DNA of 64,000 nucleotides from Planomicrobium stackebrandtii (lineage in GTDB: Bacteria; Bacillota; Bacilli; Bacillales_A; Planococcaceae). The stretch is taken from assembly GCF_030814955.1 (NCBI RefSeq), contig NZ_JAUSWB010000006.1, positions 124,001 to 188,000 on the forward strand. The letters run 5' to 3'. The position numbers and the translations under genes are program-made. Shown here piece by piece: positions 8,416 through 17,310 of the stretch; within the stretch, counting starts at the first letter, position 1; each line of letters opens with the position of its first letter. A model generated the notes under the pieces. That model made no database searches. It was given only the letters and a program-made list of their open reading frames with translations, and had not been told where the DNA came from.

Positions 8416-9337
8416 ATGGATGAAATTATGGAATAAGAAAATAACTTGGATCATGGTCATATTGCTGGTTTTCATCGTATTTGCCGGTCTTGGAATCACC
8501 AAGTGGATGAACTCCACAGGCAATCAAGACATTGATGAAAGCTGGCAGGAGAATACGCAGGCAGAACTCGCCAGCATCAACCTCATGATGGAGGAACCTG
8601 GTTTGAGCGAAACTCAGATTGACAATTACGAAGAGCAAATCGCCATCGCTGAGCATCGTCTGGAAAATGATATTGCGCCACTCGAATACGCCAGCATGCA
8701 GCAGCAGGTGCTCGACACTCATATGATGATGTCACTCGTCACGCTATTGACAGTTATTGTCGCAGCCAGCATTGTCGCAGCTGAATTTTCGCAAGGCACA
8801 ATTAAAATGCTGTTGACGCGGCCGGTGAAACGCTGGAAAATCCTTACTTCCAAATACATAACCGTTTTGCTGTTCGCTGTTTTACTGACAGTGATTCTGC
8901 TGATTTCAACAGCACTTGCCGGACTGATCTTTTTGGGCATCGGAGAAGGCACTCTTCTTACATGGACCGGCACCGAAGTGGCAGAAGCTTCGTTCTGGCT
9001 GGAAGCCCTCAAGCTGGCAGCACTTAAATTCTCAAGCATTTGGATGATCAGCACGTTTGCCTTTATGCTCGGAACTGTATTCCGCTCGAGTTCTCTGGCT
9101 ATCGGCTTATCGATCTTCCTCATGTTCACAGGTGTTCAAGCTGTATTCTTCCTGCAGAATTATGAAATCGTTAAATACTACCTGTTCACCCATACAGATC
9201 TGACACAATTTTACACCGGCAACTTCCTGGTTCCGGACATCACCATCTCGATGTCCCTGCTTGTACTGGCCATCTATTTCCTAGTATTCATGGCCATCAG
9301 CTACTGGACATTCGGAAAAAGAGACGTAACGGCTTAA
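8393..9337 (+). CDS. ABC-2 type transporter permease
   Basis: 314 residues starting with TTG, chosen because GGAGG lies at the right distance inside the end of the ATPase gene. One helix near residues 18-36, a large extracellular loop (about 40-110) that is charged and helical, then five hydrophobic helices ending at 310. This single-TM, big-loop, five-TM layout is typical of BcrB/NatB-like permeases. With the overlapping ATPase it forms an exporter; no sensor kinase or other resistance gene lies next to it, so the substrate is open. Followed immediately by repeat DNA. Confidence 0.85.
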   Translation: MLKLIQNEWMKLWNKKITWIMVILLVFIVFAGLGITKWMNSTGNQDIDESWQENTQAELASINLMMEEPGLSETQIDNYEEQIAIAEHRLENDIAPLEYASMQQQVLDTHMMMSLVTLLTVIVAASIVAAEFSQGTIKMLLTRPVKRWKILTSKYITVLLFAVLLTVILLISTALAGLIFLGIGEGTLLTWTGTEVAEASFWLEALKLAALKFSSIWMISTFAFMLGTVFRSSSLAIGLSIFLMFTGVQAVFFLQNYEIVKYYLFTHTDLTQFYTGNFLVPDITISMSLLVLAIYFLVFMAISYWTFGKRDVTA

Positions 9338-9340
9338 TAG

Positions 9341-9547
9341 AAAAGCGTAAGCAGCCATAAGCAGAAGCTAACCTAATAGCGCGACTTCCTGTCGCAACGG
9401 TTAGCTGACCCGCATCCTGCGGCCCTCCGACAAGCGCTGGAAGCCTTACCAGTAATGGCGTCTTTTGCCATTGGTGGTAAGGCTGAAGCGACTCGAGGGG
9501 CTGGCTGCTGGAGTCTGGACACAGAAAAGCGCAAGCGCCCGTTTAGC
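9341..9547. repeat. Palindromic intergenic repeat, 120-bp family, single copy
   Basis: Contains the same core as the tandem copies at 32991-33235. The hairpin GCCTTACC-agt-AATGGC...GCCATT-ggt-GGTAAGGC occupies 9443-9483 and is framed by GCGCTGG and the conserved tail CTCGAGGGGCTGGCTG-GGAGTCTGGAC. The left part has an extra hairpin, CTAACC...GGTTAG, at 9369-9406. It lies directly after the permease stop codon. Confidence 0.75.
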
Positions 9548-9590
9548 TCTAAATGGCATTAAACAGAACATATTTCCAAACTGATAAGCA

Positions 9591-9630
9591 AAACAAAAAC
9601 TGACCCGGAATTCTGGGTCAGTTTTTGTTT
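9591..9630. terminator. Bidirectional intrinsic terminator
   Basis: 16-bp stem AAACAAAAACTGACCC / GGGTCAGTTTTTGTTT around an 8-nt loop, at the convergent ends of the exporter and the hydrolase gene. The right arm overlaps the hydrolase's last codons. Confidence 0.85.
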
Positions 9631-10340
9631 ATCCATTCAATTAATGCTTCTATCACTTGATCCTGTTGCTCCACCGCGGTTATTTGGGCTGGATTGTCAC
9701 CTTTTTGTTCACCGTACAACCCAAACTGCGCATGGTTTCCCCCTTCAATTTCCTCAAAGATACTGCCGTCCGGAAACAGTTCACGGCTCGCTTCAATATC
9801 CTCAATCGTGGACAAGCCATCCAACTCTCCATAAATCGACAGCATCGGCAGTCCGCTTTCTGAAAAGTCACTTGCTGGGTATGCCCCCAGGAAAAAAAGT
9901 CCACTAAGCTTCGGTGAAGGGTCTTCTGCATAGAAAGAGGCAGCTACCCCACCCAAAGAATGTCCGCCAAGAAACCATTCCTCCACTTCGGGATGTACTT
10001 CCATCACAGAACCCGCTGTTCCAGAACCGAGGATCCCAAAATTCAACGGCAACTGAGGAATCGACACCACAAATCCTTGTTCGCTCAAGGATTTGCCAAG
10101 GTAGGCGTAAGCTTCCTTTTGGACTTTAGCCCCTTGAAACAGGATTATTCCTTGGCCATTCGGCGATTCGGGCTGGAAGAACAGCCCTTCCCCGTCACTT
10201 TCAAGCGCAGACAAATCCACTCTTTCAGCCAAGGTCTCACTTGGCCCATAATCAAATTGAGCATAAACAACAAAGCTGACAATCGCAATCACTAATAAAG
10301 CTAAAACGCTCATTGCAACACGCAACAGCCACTTTTTCAT
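9618..10340 (-). CDS. Membrane-anchored alpha/beta hydrolase
   Basis: 240 residues. One N-terminal helix (about 5-27) acts as signal anchor, and the remainder is an extracytoplasmic alpha/beta-hydrolase domain of the dienelactone-hydrolase-like group. The nucleophile elbow GGHSLGGV (Ser near 129), acid in YGELDG near 170-175 and histidine in GGNHAQFG near 200 form a complete triad in the right order. The substrate is unknown. AGAAGG lies 8 nt before the ATG. Its end overlaps the bidirectional terminator shared with the exporter operon. Confidence 0.85.
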   Translation of the reverse strand: MKKWLLRVAMSVLALLVIAIVSFVVYAQFDYGPSETLAERVDLSALESDGEGLFFQPESPNGQGIILFQGAKVQKEAYAYLGKSLSEQGFVVSIPQLPLNFGILGSGTAGSVMEVHPEVEEWFLGGHSLGGVAASFYAEDPSPKLSGLFFLGAYPASDFSESGLPMLSIYGELDGLSTIEDIEASRELFPDGSIFEEIEGGNHAQFGLYGEQKGDNPAQITAVEQQDQVIEALIEWINKN

Positions 10341-10365
10341 CGCGCCACCTTCTTGTCTGAACTTT

Positions 10366-10980
10366 TTAGTAAGCCAAGCCTACACGGCTCTGAATAAATT
10401 CCTGTGATTGGAGCTGACGATAGGCGAATTCTGCTGTATCACCGACAGTAATTTCCTTGCCTTCTTCCGGCAGCAAGTCTTTCTCTGCGCGGTAATTGCC
10501 GCGTGCCTCGCCGTCTGGCAAGTATGTAGGGCAAACAATGGTCCAATGAAGCTCTGTTTTTTCAAACAATCGGTAAACTGCTTCATGTTCTTCTGCAGCA
10601 AAAGTCAGCTTACGCTTGGAGTCCCCACCCTCATAGCGAAGCAGACCCGGGCTGAGGCGACTGTCCAAAATCCCTGCCGTCCCAATTGTTATTATCCGTT
10701 TGATATTGTGATTGGCCATCGATTTGACAATCAGAGGTGCTGCTTCAGATAACGTCGTCGTTCTGTCCGTACCAATGGCACTAAAAACCGCAGTTGTCCC
10801 TGCGATTGTTCTTTCAATATCTTCCGCGTTCCGCACATCTCCCAGAATAATTTCCAGATTCGGATGTGTTTCCAATTTTTCTGAGCGGACCAAGGCCTTT
10901 ACATGATGCCCATCTCTGAGTGCCCGCTTGAGAATTTCGCCTCCCACACGGCCAGTCGCTCCGAATATAGCCAGTTTCAT
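10366..10980 (-). CDS. NAD(P)-binding SDR-like protein
   Basis: 204 residues with an N-terminal dinucleotide motif GATGRVGGE at 8-16 and the atypical-SDR layout (NmrA/flavin-reductase-like): VFSAIGTD near 86-93, ITIGTAGI near 117-124, TIVCPTYLPDGE near 147-158. These proteins act as NAD(P)H-dependent reductases or redox sensors; a precise role cannot be read here. GAGGGGG provides the ribosome site. It lies 25 bp upstream of the hydrolase in the same direction and 45 bp downstream of nfsA, so the three may be one transcript. Confidence 0.8.
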   Translation of the reverse strand: MKLAIFGATGRVGGEILKRALRDGHHVKALVRSEKLETHPNLEIILGDVRNAEDIERTIAGTTAVFSAIGTDRTTTLSEAAPLIVKSMANHNIKRIITIGTAGILDSRLSPGLLRYEGGDSKRKLTFAAEEHEAVYRLFEKTELHWTIVCPTYLPDGEARGNYRAEKDLLPEEGKEITVGDTAEFAYRQLQSQEFIQSRVGLAY

Positions 10981-11025
10981 CGCTTTTCCCCCTCATGTTC
11001 TGTCTATCAAAAACCTGCATGGTGT

Positions 11026-11757
11026 TTATCTGAAATGATAGCCTTTTTTCGCCAGTACCTGCTTTAAGTCTTCACGGCGTGGCTTGCTAAGAAAATCTGC
11101 CATTTGCTGTGTCCAGGTCGCTGTTTTCTGATTCGATCCGCGGCTGGCGTAGTAGGCTTCGATTGTATTGTCGTATTCCGGCAAGAGAGTTTCGTATTTG
11201 GCTTCATCGTATTCATTTTCATGCAAAATCGCTTCCACCGGCAATCTCGGCTTGACTCCATTCGCTTCGTTTGGCACACCGACCGTCAATCCGTAGACCG
11301 GGAAAACGCCTTCCGGCAATCCGACCAGTTCGCTGATCTCTTCCATATTATTGCGGACACCGCCGATATAGCAGATACCATAGCCTTTTGATTCGGCAGC
11401 AAGAGCCAGATTCTGTGCCAGCAACCCGATATCGGTAACGGCAACAATCAAGTTTTCCGCACGGTCAAAGACGATTTCCTGTCCTTGCAGTTTTCCAGCG
11501 TGCTGCAGGCGGTTGTAATCAGCGCACATCAAAAAGACCGCTCCGGCGCCTTCCATCTGCTTGGCGTTTTTTGATAATTCGCCCAGCTTTCTGCGTTTTT
11601 CAGGATCCGTTACCCATACAATCGAGTAGGCCTGGACAAAATGGGACGTCGCCGCATGCTGTGCTGCCTCAACCAGTTCACTGACTTCCTCCCGTGACAA
11701 TTGTTTTTCTTTATAATCTCTTACAGACGCGTGTGCTTTCATTAATTCGATAACCAT
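11026..11757 (-). CDS. nfsA: Oxygen-insensitive NADPH nitroreductase / flavin reductase
   Basis: 243-residue FMN enzyme of the NfsA/FRP (NfrA1) group. The N-terminal HASVRDYKEKQLS FMN-binding arginine cluster, the dimer segment DIGLLAQNLALAAESKGYGICYIGGVRNN near 113-140 and the C-terminal end KPRREDLKQVLAKKGYHFR are hallmark sequences. It reduces quinones, nitro compounds or free FMN using NADPH, usually in oxidative or electrophile stress. First gene of a possible nfsA-SDR-hydrolase set on the minus strand. The ATG is the only well-placed start. Confidence 0.9.
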   Translation of the reverse strand: MVIELMKAHASVRDYKEKQLSREEVSELVEAAQHAATSHFVQAYSIVWVTDPEKRRKLGELSKNAKQMEGAGAVFLMCADYNRLQHAGKLQGQEIVFDRAENLIVAVTDIGLLAQNLALAAESKGYGICYIGGVRNNMEEISELVGLPEGVFPVYGLTVGVPNEANGVKPRLPVEAILHENEYDEAKYETLLPEYDNTIEAYYASRGSNQKTATWTQQMADFLSKPRREDLKQVLAKKGYHFR

Positions 11758-11862
11758 TGGCCGTATCCCCTCTCAGTTCATTTCTTCTATCGTACCAAAT
11801 TCTCTGCCGCGATACTCTTCAGATGATTTTTGCTACAATAGAACTTACAGAGGTGAATGGAT

Positions 11863-12417
11863 TTGAAAAATACGAAGACCGCTTTTTCCATCCTTTTCTT
11901 ATTGGTTCTCGGCGGTTTTTTGTTCATATGGCTGGAAAAGGAATTGGCGTTCCGCGAAGAGCTGGAGCAGCGGACTTTGCCTACCGGATTGCATCCCATC
12001 GTAGAAGAAAAACGGGATTTGCTGGTGGCGCAAGCTGCTGAAATCGGCATTGATATCCTGATTACCGATGGCTATCGTTCACCGGAAGAGCAGGATGGCC
12101 TCCACAGCCAAGGCCGCAGTTCGTCTGGATCTATCGTGACTTATGCAGAAGCAGGGGAATCCTATCATAATTATGGTTTGGCCATCGATTATGCATTGCG
12201 CCTGGATGATGGCTCGGTGGTATGGGATATTGAACGGGATGGCAACGGCAACGGGGAAAGTGACTGGTTTGAAGTCGCAGCGATAGGCAAAAACCTGGGC
12301 TTTGACTGGGGTGGCGACTGGCAGCGCTTTAAGGATTATCCTCATCTGGAAATGACTTTTGGCTTATCCATCCGCGAGCTGCAGCAAGGCTGGCGGCCTG
12401 AAGATAAGATGGAGTAG
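11863..12417 (+). CDS. cwlK: CwlK-like peptidoglycan endopeptidase (M15 family)
   Basis: 184-residue membrane-anchored zinc peptidase that cuts the peptide stem (L-Ala-D-Glu bond in CwlK) of peptidoglycan. An N-terminal helix (residues 9-24) is followed by the M15C/VanY-like domain with DGYRSPEEQDGL, QGRSSSGSIVT, SYHNYGLAIDYA (His and Asp zinc ligands) and WGGDWQRFKDYPHLEM (third ligand His). I start at TTG 11863 because AGAGGTG sits 6-7 nt before it; an ATG two codons upstream is too close to that site. Transcribed alone, divergent from nfsA. Confidence 0.88.
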   Translation: MKNTKTAFSILFLLVLGGFLFIWLEKELAFREELEQRTLPTGLHPIVEEKRDLLVAQAAEIGIDILITDGYRSPEEQDGLHSQGRSSSGSIVTYAEAGESYHNYGLAIDYALRLDDGSVVWDIERDGNGNGESDWFEVAAIGKNLGFDWGGDWQRFKDYPHLEMTFGLSIRELQQGWRPEDKME

Positions 12418-12474
12418 CCATTGTAACCGAAGGGCACATTGTTTCGTCTTCTTTATAAAGGAGGCAGAACGAGG

Positions 12475-13050
12475 ATGAAAATGGCTTTATCGGTTTGGAT
12501 CGCTCCTCTTATTTTATTGCAGGCAGCTTGTGGCGCGGAGAATGCGGGCAATGAAAACGTGAACAGAATAACTGACTTCCAGGTTATTTCTTCTCACAGC
12601 GAATCTTCAGAAGCGGACTTTATTTACCGCTTGTCAACAGACCGGGATCAATACACCGAAGGCGAAGAAATAATAATTCAAGCTGAACTGGAATATACTG
12701 GCGAGGCGGAAACTATTGAAATTTCCCACGCCGCTTCCCCCTTCTATTTCCCACTTCGTGAAGAAACCCGGGCTTATGCTGTAGAGTATCCCATGAATGA
12801 ACCTTTGCTGATTACTAAGCTGACGAGAGGCGAGCCCTTACAGGAACGCTATGCCGGCAGCGGCGGCTACAGTGCAGAAGATGATGATGCCTATATTGAG
12901 TTTGTCCAAAACATCATGAAAAAGCAGTTTCCTTCAGGCTACTACAAAATGGAAGGGTACGCGGATTTTTCTGCGATAAATGCCGATGGGTCCAGTACCC
13001 CTTATAAAATCAGTGCAACCATCGACTTTATGGTAGCTCCAAAAAATTAA
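12475..13050 (+). CDS. Predicted lipoprotein, BsuPI-like immunoglobulin fold
   Basis: 191 residues. The signal peptide ends LLQAACGAE, a slightly unusual lipobox with Gln at -3. The mature part is acidic and beta-rich; FIYRLSTDRDQYTEGEEIIIQAELEYTG (in parts) looks like the start of an Ig-like domain of the BsuPI/YtkA kind, cell-surface modules of unknown role. The ATG at 12475 is 10 nt after AAAGGAGG; an upstream ATG gives an N-terminus with no signal peptide. Follows cwlK by 57 bp and could be co-transcribed. A palindromic repeat starts 3 bp past the stop. Confidence 0.7.
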   Translation: MKMALSVWIAPLILLQAACGAENAGNENVNRITDFQVISSHSESSEADFIYRLSTDRDQYTEGEEIIIQAELEYTGEAETIEISHAASPFYFPLREETRAYAVEYPMNEPLLITKLTRGEPLQERYAGSGGYSAEDDDAYIEFVQNIMKKQFPSGYYKMEGYADFSAINADGSSTPYKISATIDFMVAPKN

Positions 13051-13053
13051 AGC

Positions 13054-13200
13054 AGGGGCTGTTCCAAAAGGGGCTGATGTCCATTCCAGCGGACGCTTTC
13101 CGCGGGCTTGCGCCGAACTGACTCGGGCTAAACGCCCGAGTGGATTTCGGCACTGCGCTACCCCGCAGGAGTCGCCGCTTCCATTCCCGTCAGCTCATTT
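13054..13200. repeat. Palindromic repeat related to the 442-bp element core
   Basis: Shares with the 442-bp elements the core GGACGCTTTCCGCGGGCTTG...CCGAACT-ACTCGG and CGAGTGGATTTCGGCACT, then CCCGCAGGAGTCGCCGC. The ends differ: GGGGCTGTTCCAAAAG on the left, and outer arms GCTGATGTCCATTCC / GGAATGGAAGCGG-type pairing. The inner hairpin is CTCGGGC-taaac-GCCCGAG where the 442-bp copies have CTCGGAC/GTCCGAG, a compensatory pair change. It abuts a terminator at 13201. Confidence 0.75.
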
Positions 13201-13242
13201 AAAAACCGGCAAAGAAAAGCAATCCTTTTCTTTGCCGGTTTT
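13201..13242 (+). terminator. Intrinsic terminator of the lipoprotein gene
   Basis: Long perfect stem AAAACCGGCAAAGAAAAG / CTTTTCTTTGCCGGTTTT. It now lies 150 bp beyond the stop because the repeat at 13054-13200 occupies the gap. Confidence 0.8.
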
Positions 13243-13292
13243 ATATTTTGTAGTTATGAGACAGTCCATGCATTATTATTAGGAAAACAAAG

Positions 13293-13661
13293 TCATCTGT
13301 CGCGGTAGTCGTGCAAATAAGACAGCGGAGTTATGTAATAAAGTTCCTCTGGACATCTTTGAGAAATTTTATGAAGTTCCCAAAACAGTTCTTTGGAAAT
13401 TTTATACCGTTCGATCGAGTCCGGCATTTTTTTCATTTTAGATGTAGCCCGCTCACTTGCCACTTCTTCTATGTCCACCCAAATCGTTTTGTTCTCGCTG
13501 GCACCTCCCTGTTTTCCAGAAGCAGGAATCTCCAGACTTAAACGTGCAAACAGGGTGATAAAGCATTTTCCAGCTTCTTCATGCGTAGCTTTGGATTTCG
13601 AGAAAAAAAAGTGCACTTCTTGTTGATCAGCAGATGGATTTTTCGGCACGTTCGCTGTCAT
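13293..13661 (-). CDS. Hypothetical protein (122 aa)
   Basis: Soluble, basic protein with no recognised domain. Short strands (VHFFFSKS, CFITLFARLSLEI, KTIWVDIEEVA) are followed by a helical C-terminus (ERYKISKELFWELHKISQRC). The ribosome site AAAGG touches the annotated ATG, so translation may start at the GTG four codons later. An isolated gene between two terminators. A coding role is likely from length and frame purity but nothing suggests a function. Confidence 0.5.
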   Translation of the reverse strand: MTANVPKNPSADQQEVHFFFSKSKATHEEAGKCFITLFARLSLEIPASGKQGGASENKTIWVDIEEVASERATSKMKKMPDSIERYKISKELFWELHKISQRCPEELYYITPLSYLHDYRDR

Positions 13662-13697
13662 CCTTTCTGTTTAAGGTATTATTCCATTTGAACAAAC

Positions 13698-13741
13698 AAA
13701 AAGCCGAAAAGCCCTCCTAGGGAGAGATGCTTTTCGGCTTT
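13698..13741 (-). terminator. Intrinsic terminator, 236 bp past the GNAT gene
   Basis: 13-bp stem AAAGCCGAAAAGC / GCTTTTCGGCTTT with U-rich DNA on the minus-strand exit side. The nearest upstream minus-strand gene ends at 13977, so the transcript would have a long 3' end. Confidence 0.6.
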
Positions 13742-13976
13742 GCTGGCAGCTCTATTCTCTGCAGCACTTGACCAAATTATTCGTTTTTATAGTCATCGTC
13801 ACAAAATGTTGAGCTGGAGAGTACAAAGCGGAAACACTATTAGTTTTCCTGTTATTTCTAGCTTACCGGAATTTTTGAAATTAGTAAAGTGCCCTATTCC
13901 ACCAAACTTCTGCGCCCCAAATGCGGTTTTCAAATGCACAGCCAACTGAAAATTGATGCACTCTTTCAAGTTACCG
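13742..13976. other. Gene-free stretch
   Basis: No reading frame here has both a ribosome site and plausible composition. It may be the untranslated 3' end of the double-GNAT transcript, which has no terminator until 13741, or the remains of a lost gene. Confidence 0.3.
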
Positions 13977-14969
13977 CTATTCCCCATGCGCCCATGAAAT
14001 CCGTGGATCAATCTGCCTTGTCATACGCACCATGATAGGCTGAAAGCCCATTCGTGGCCAAAAATAGGAAGCCAACTGATTTGGAGTATGCCAATCTGCA
14101 AAAATATATTCGAATCCTTGTTTTTTCATTTCACCAAAGCAATGATTGGCTAATGCACGCCCTACTCCTCTTCCGCGAAGATCAGGATTGGTAGAGGCAG
14201 CAGGAAGTTCTGCACAATTCTCGGGCGTTACCATGCTCATTGGGTCTTCTTTGCGAAAATAGACATGGAATCCAGCAACTTGGTCTCCCTGCTCTGCCAT
14301 CCACAAATAGGCATCCTGATCTTCAGTCAAGGATTCATAACTCTCTTTAACATCTTCCATCGTTTCACGTGTAATCGGCAGCCAGGAAGGAGCCGTCGCC
14401 TGATGAATGCTGTTCCACATTGCCATTTTCTTGAGCAATGGCGCATCTTCTTTACCGCCTTTTCGGAATTCAAGCTTTGGAAGCGTGCCATTATTCGGTT
14501 CAAAATCATCGAGCGAAAGGATGCCGTATTTCTGTTCAAAGCCAAAAGATTGATCCAGCCATTGGTCAATGACCGCCTCATTGCCAAGCGGCGCCAGCAG
14601 CATATGATGAAAGTAGCCGTGTTTGACCCATTCAGCTCCAGCGTCTGCATACAGCAGCCTCAGCAGCCTTGGATTTTCGTGCTCACTGATTGCGATGGAT
14701 TCATAGTCCATCCACACATAGCGGCCTCGCTTGGCATCTTCTTTAAATTCATACAGCAAATACCCGATGACATCGATGCCTCTTACAGCGACAATGCCGT
14801 TGATAAAGGGCCGTTCCAATACCTTTCGGAGAACTGCTTCAGTGTCATCGATTTCTTCAAATTGGGCAGGCAAAAAATTGAAGATCTTCCGTTCCCGTTC
14901 ATGCCGCTTCGCTAACAATACGGACATCTGACGAATATGCTTTTCTTCCATCCCTGTAATTTGAATCAT
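13977..14969 (-). CDS. Tandem GNAT acetyltransferase
   Basis: 330 residues with two GNAT-like halves. The first (about 1-150) is degenerate, with GIVAVRGIDVIGYLLYEF as the beta-strand pair but no clear acetyl-CoA loop. The second (about 165-320) is intact: AYLWMAEQGDQVAGFHVYF, then the pyrophosphate loop NPDLRGRGVGRALANHC and FEYIFADWHTPNQLASYFWPRMGF. Such proteins acetylate small amines or antibiotics such as aminoglycosides in some families; the substrate is unknown. It begins 6 bp downstream of the ATP-pyrophosphatase stop, so the two are an operon. Confidence 0.82.
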   Translation of the reverse strand: MIQITGMEEKHIRQMSVLLAKRHERERKIFNFLPAQFEEIDDTEAVLRKVLERPFINGIVAVRGIDVIGYLLYEFKEDAKRGRYVWMDYESIAISEHENPRLLRLLYADAGAEWVKHGYFHHMLLAPLGNEAVIDQWLDQSFGFEQKYGILSLDDFEPNNGTLPKLEFRKGGKEDAPLLKKMAMWNSIHQATAPSWLPITRETMEDVKESYESLTEDQDAYLWMAEQGDQVAGFHVYFRKEDPMSMVTPENCAELPAASTNPDLRGRGVGRALANHCFGEMKKQGFEYIFADWHTPNQLASYFWPRMGFQPIMVRMTRQIDPRISWAHGE

Positions 14970-14975
14970 CCACGA

Positions 14976-15638
14976 TCACTCCTCTGAATAGAGTTTCACT
15001 TCCAGGATTCTGTAGTTGCCGACTTTCACTGTTTCACCAAACCGGACCGGAACCGGCTCTACAAAAATAGGGCCATCTATGATGATTGTATGAAATTCCC
15101 CTTCTTCACCACAGGCATCCACGCCTGCAGTCTCCAGTTCACCGATCAGTTCGTGCGTAAACTCCCGCCCTAAAAAACTTTCGTCCAACCGCTTCGTATC
15201 AACTACGGTAATAACAGCCTGGAAGCCTTCGTTAATCAGTTCTTCCAACAGTTTTTTCCGCGGCTCCTGCCAAAGTGGATGGCTGACATCCATGTCTGCT
15301 TCCGCACTGACTTTTTTCACCCATTCCAAATGGTCCTGCAAATCGATGTCGCCATAAACACCCATGTCGATGCCCTGCGTTTTGAATTTCTTCAACTGTT
15401 CGATAAATTCCTTTTCATAACCGGACCAGCTGGCTTTGCCAATAACTAACGGCAATCCCATGCGGTCAGCCTGCGCTTCCATAACCTCAATCGGCAAGCC
15501 ATGCGAACGGGATTTGGTGCCATCTTCTTCGAACATCGTAAATAATGCGAGCGGCACATGTCCTTCCAGCACCGCGCGGTAATAAGCGAGTGCCGAATCT
15601 TTTCCACCACTCCATGACATAACAAATGATTTTTGCAT
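14976..15638 (-). CDS. Dph6-related ATP-pyrophosphatase
   Basis: 220 residues. The PP-loop SGGKDSALAYYRA sits at residues 9-21, and GVYGDIDLQDHLEWV, AVITVVDTKRLDESFLGREF and CGEEGEFHT are the conserved blocks of the diphthine-ammonia ligase (COG2102) family. Bacterial members lack diphthamide and probably perform another ATP-dependent amidation or thiolation. The start is the ATG after GAGGTG; a longer frame upstream begins in untranslated sequence. First gene of the pair with the tandem GNAT protein. Confidence 0.85.
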   Translation of the reverse strand: MQKSFVMSWSGGKDSALAYYRAVLEGHVPLALFTMFEEDGTKSRSHGLPIEVMEAQADRMGLPLVIGKASWSGYEKEFIEQLKKFKTQGIDMGVYGDIDLQDHLEWVKKVSAEADMDVSHPLWQEPRKKLLEELINEGFQAVITVVDTKRLDESFLGREFTHELIGELETAGVDACGEEGEFHTIIIDGPIFVEPVPVRFGETVKVGNYRILEVKLYSEE

Positions 15639-15852
15639 ACTACACCTCTTCTTTTTTAATTCACTGTTGTTGTAACTAGTTCGCCGCCTCTTCCGAAAAA
15701 CCCTTTTGCACATCCGGATTTTGAATTTCGAGAACACTGGCAAGCCCTTGGTGGTTTGCTGAAAAATCTTTTTTCGTTTTTTATTATACTTCTATCCGTT
15801 TAATAGGCTAAAGCAAAGGGAAAACTCAACTATACCCAAAGGAGGTAAAAAA

Positions 15853-17301
15853 ATGCAACAGCATAAATTATACGTAAATGGTGAATATATAGAATCTGCA
15901 GGAACAGAATGGATCGACATCATCAATCCTTCAACTGAAAAAGTCATTTCACAAATACCTAAAGGCACAAAAGAAGATGTTGATCGCGCAGTGGATGCTG
16001 CGTTTAAAGCGCAGACAGCGTGGGAGTTGACCCCCAACATCGAACGCGGCAAAATTGTCCGCAAGCTCGGGGATAAAATTGCGGAGAGACGCGATACTTT
16101 TATCGATCTGCTGCAGGAAGAGCAGGGAAAAAGCTATGAGTTGGCAAGCGGAGAAGTGGATCTTGCCATTGACTATTTCCATTACATGTCCGAATGGGCT
16201 CGGCGTATCGAAGGTGAAATTTTGCCAAGTGACCGCCCGAACGAAAATATTTTTGTCTACAAAAAACCGATTGGTGTCGTAGCCGGTATTGTTCCGTGGA
16301 ATTTCCCGGTATTTATCCTGGCCAGAAAAGTGGCCACCGCTTTTGTCACCGGCTGCACGATTGTTTTAAAGCCAAGCCAGCAAACGCCGAACACCGCCAT
16401 GGAATTCACTAAAATCATCCACGAGATGGATGAAGTGCCAGCAGGCGTGTACAACGTTGTTACAGGAACAGGCTCAGAGATTGGCAATGCACTCGCATCA
16501 CATGAAAAAGTGCAGCTGATCACCATGACTGGCAGTGTCCCAGCAGGTACAAAAGTGATGGAAGCAGCAGCGCAGAACATTACCAAAGTCAATTTGGAAT
16601 TGGGCGGTAAGGCTCCGGCCATCGTCACGCAAAATGCGGATCTCGATTTGGCAGCTGAAGCCATCGCCACTTCCCGCTTGGCAAATAACGGACAGGCCTG
16701 CACAAACGCCGAACGGGTTTACGTGCATGACAGCATCGCAGATGAATTCACAAAAAAACTCATTGCTGTGTTTGAATCGAAAGTTCTGGGAGATCCGCGT
16801 GAAAACAAAGAGGCAGATGTCGGTCCGCTCGTCAGCCAGGACCGTCTTGATACGGTACACGACATGGTCGAACAGGCGGTCACAGAAGGTGCCACTGTCG
16901 CAATCGGCGGTGAACGCGACAGCAGCCGGTCTGGATTTTTCTACAAGCCCACTATTCTGACAGGAGTGGAACACGACTCGGCCATTATCCGTGATGAAAT
17001 TTTTGGGCCTGTACTGCCGATTACTACCTACAGCACACTGGCAGAAGCTATTGAAAAAGCCAATGATACAGAATTCGGCCTTTCTTCCGCCATCTACACA
17101 AACGATTTGAACGAAGCCATGCAGGTTGTCAACGAGATGAAGTTTGGCGAAACCTATGTGAACCGCGAAAACTTTGAAGCGGTTCAAGGCTACCACGCCG
17201 GTATGCGCAAATCCGGACTCGGGGGCGCAGACGGCAAGCATGGCATGGAAGACTTTTTAGTTACGCAAGTGGTTTACATGCAGTATAAGAATGGCAAATA
17301 A
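15853..17301 (+). CDS. aldA: Aldehyde dehydrogenase (lactaldehyde/glycolaldehyde type)
   Basis: 482-residue NAD-dependent enzyme aligning end to end from memory with E. coli AldA: LYVNGEYIESAGTEWIDIINPS at the start, VVAGIVPWNFPVF, LELGGKAPAIV (general-base Glu), NNGQACTNAERVYV (catalytic Cys), EIFGPVLPITTY, and the family-specific tail KFGETYVNRENFEAVQGYHAGMRKSGLGGADGKHG (in parts). It oxidises lactaldehyde or glycolaldehyde to the acid. The ribosome site AAAGGAGG is near-perfect. Single gene with its own terminator; no fucose/rhamnose genes nearby. Confidence 0.9.
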   Translation: MQQHKLYVNGEYIESAGTEWIDIINPSTEKVISQIPKGTKEDVDRAVDAAFKAQTAWELTPNIERGKIVRKLGDKIAERRDTFIDLLQEEQGKSYELASGEVDLAIDYFHYMSEWARRIEGEILPSDRPNENIFVYKKPIGVVAGIVPWNFPVFILARKVATAFVTGCTIVLKPSQQTPNTAMEFTKIIHEMDEVPAGVYNVVTGTGSEIGNALASHEKVQLITMTGSVPAGTKVMEAAAQNITKVNLELGGKAPAIVTQNADLDLAAEAIATSRLANNGQACTNAERVYVHDSIADEFTKKLIAVFESKVLGDPRENKEADVGPLVSQDRLDTVHDMVEQAVTEGATVAIGGERDSSRSGFFYKPTILTGVEHDSAIIRDEIFGPVLPITTYSTLAEAIEKANDTEFGLSSAIYTNDLNEAMQVVNEMKFGETYVNRENFEAVQGYHAGMRKSGLGGADGKHGMEDFLVTQVVYMQYKNGK

Positions 17302-17310
17302 ATGAACACA

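Noticed and set aside
13799..14011. 70-codon minus-strand frame downstream of the tandem GNAT gene
   Set aside because: It starts inside the GNAT gene in another frame, has no ribosome site and no recognisable features.
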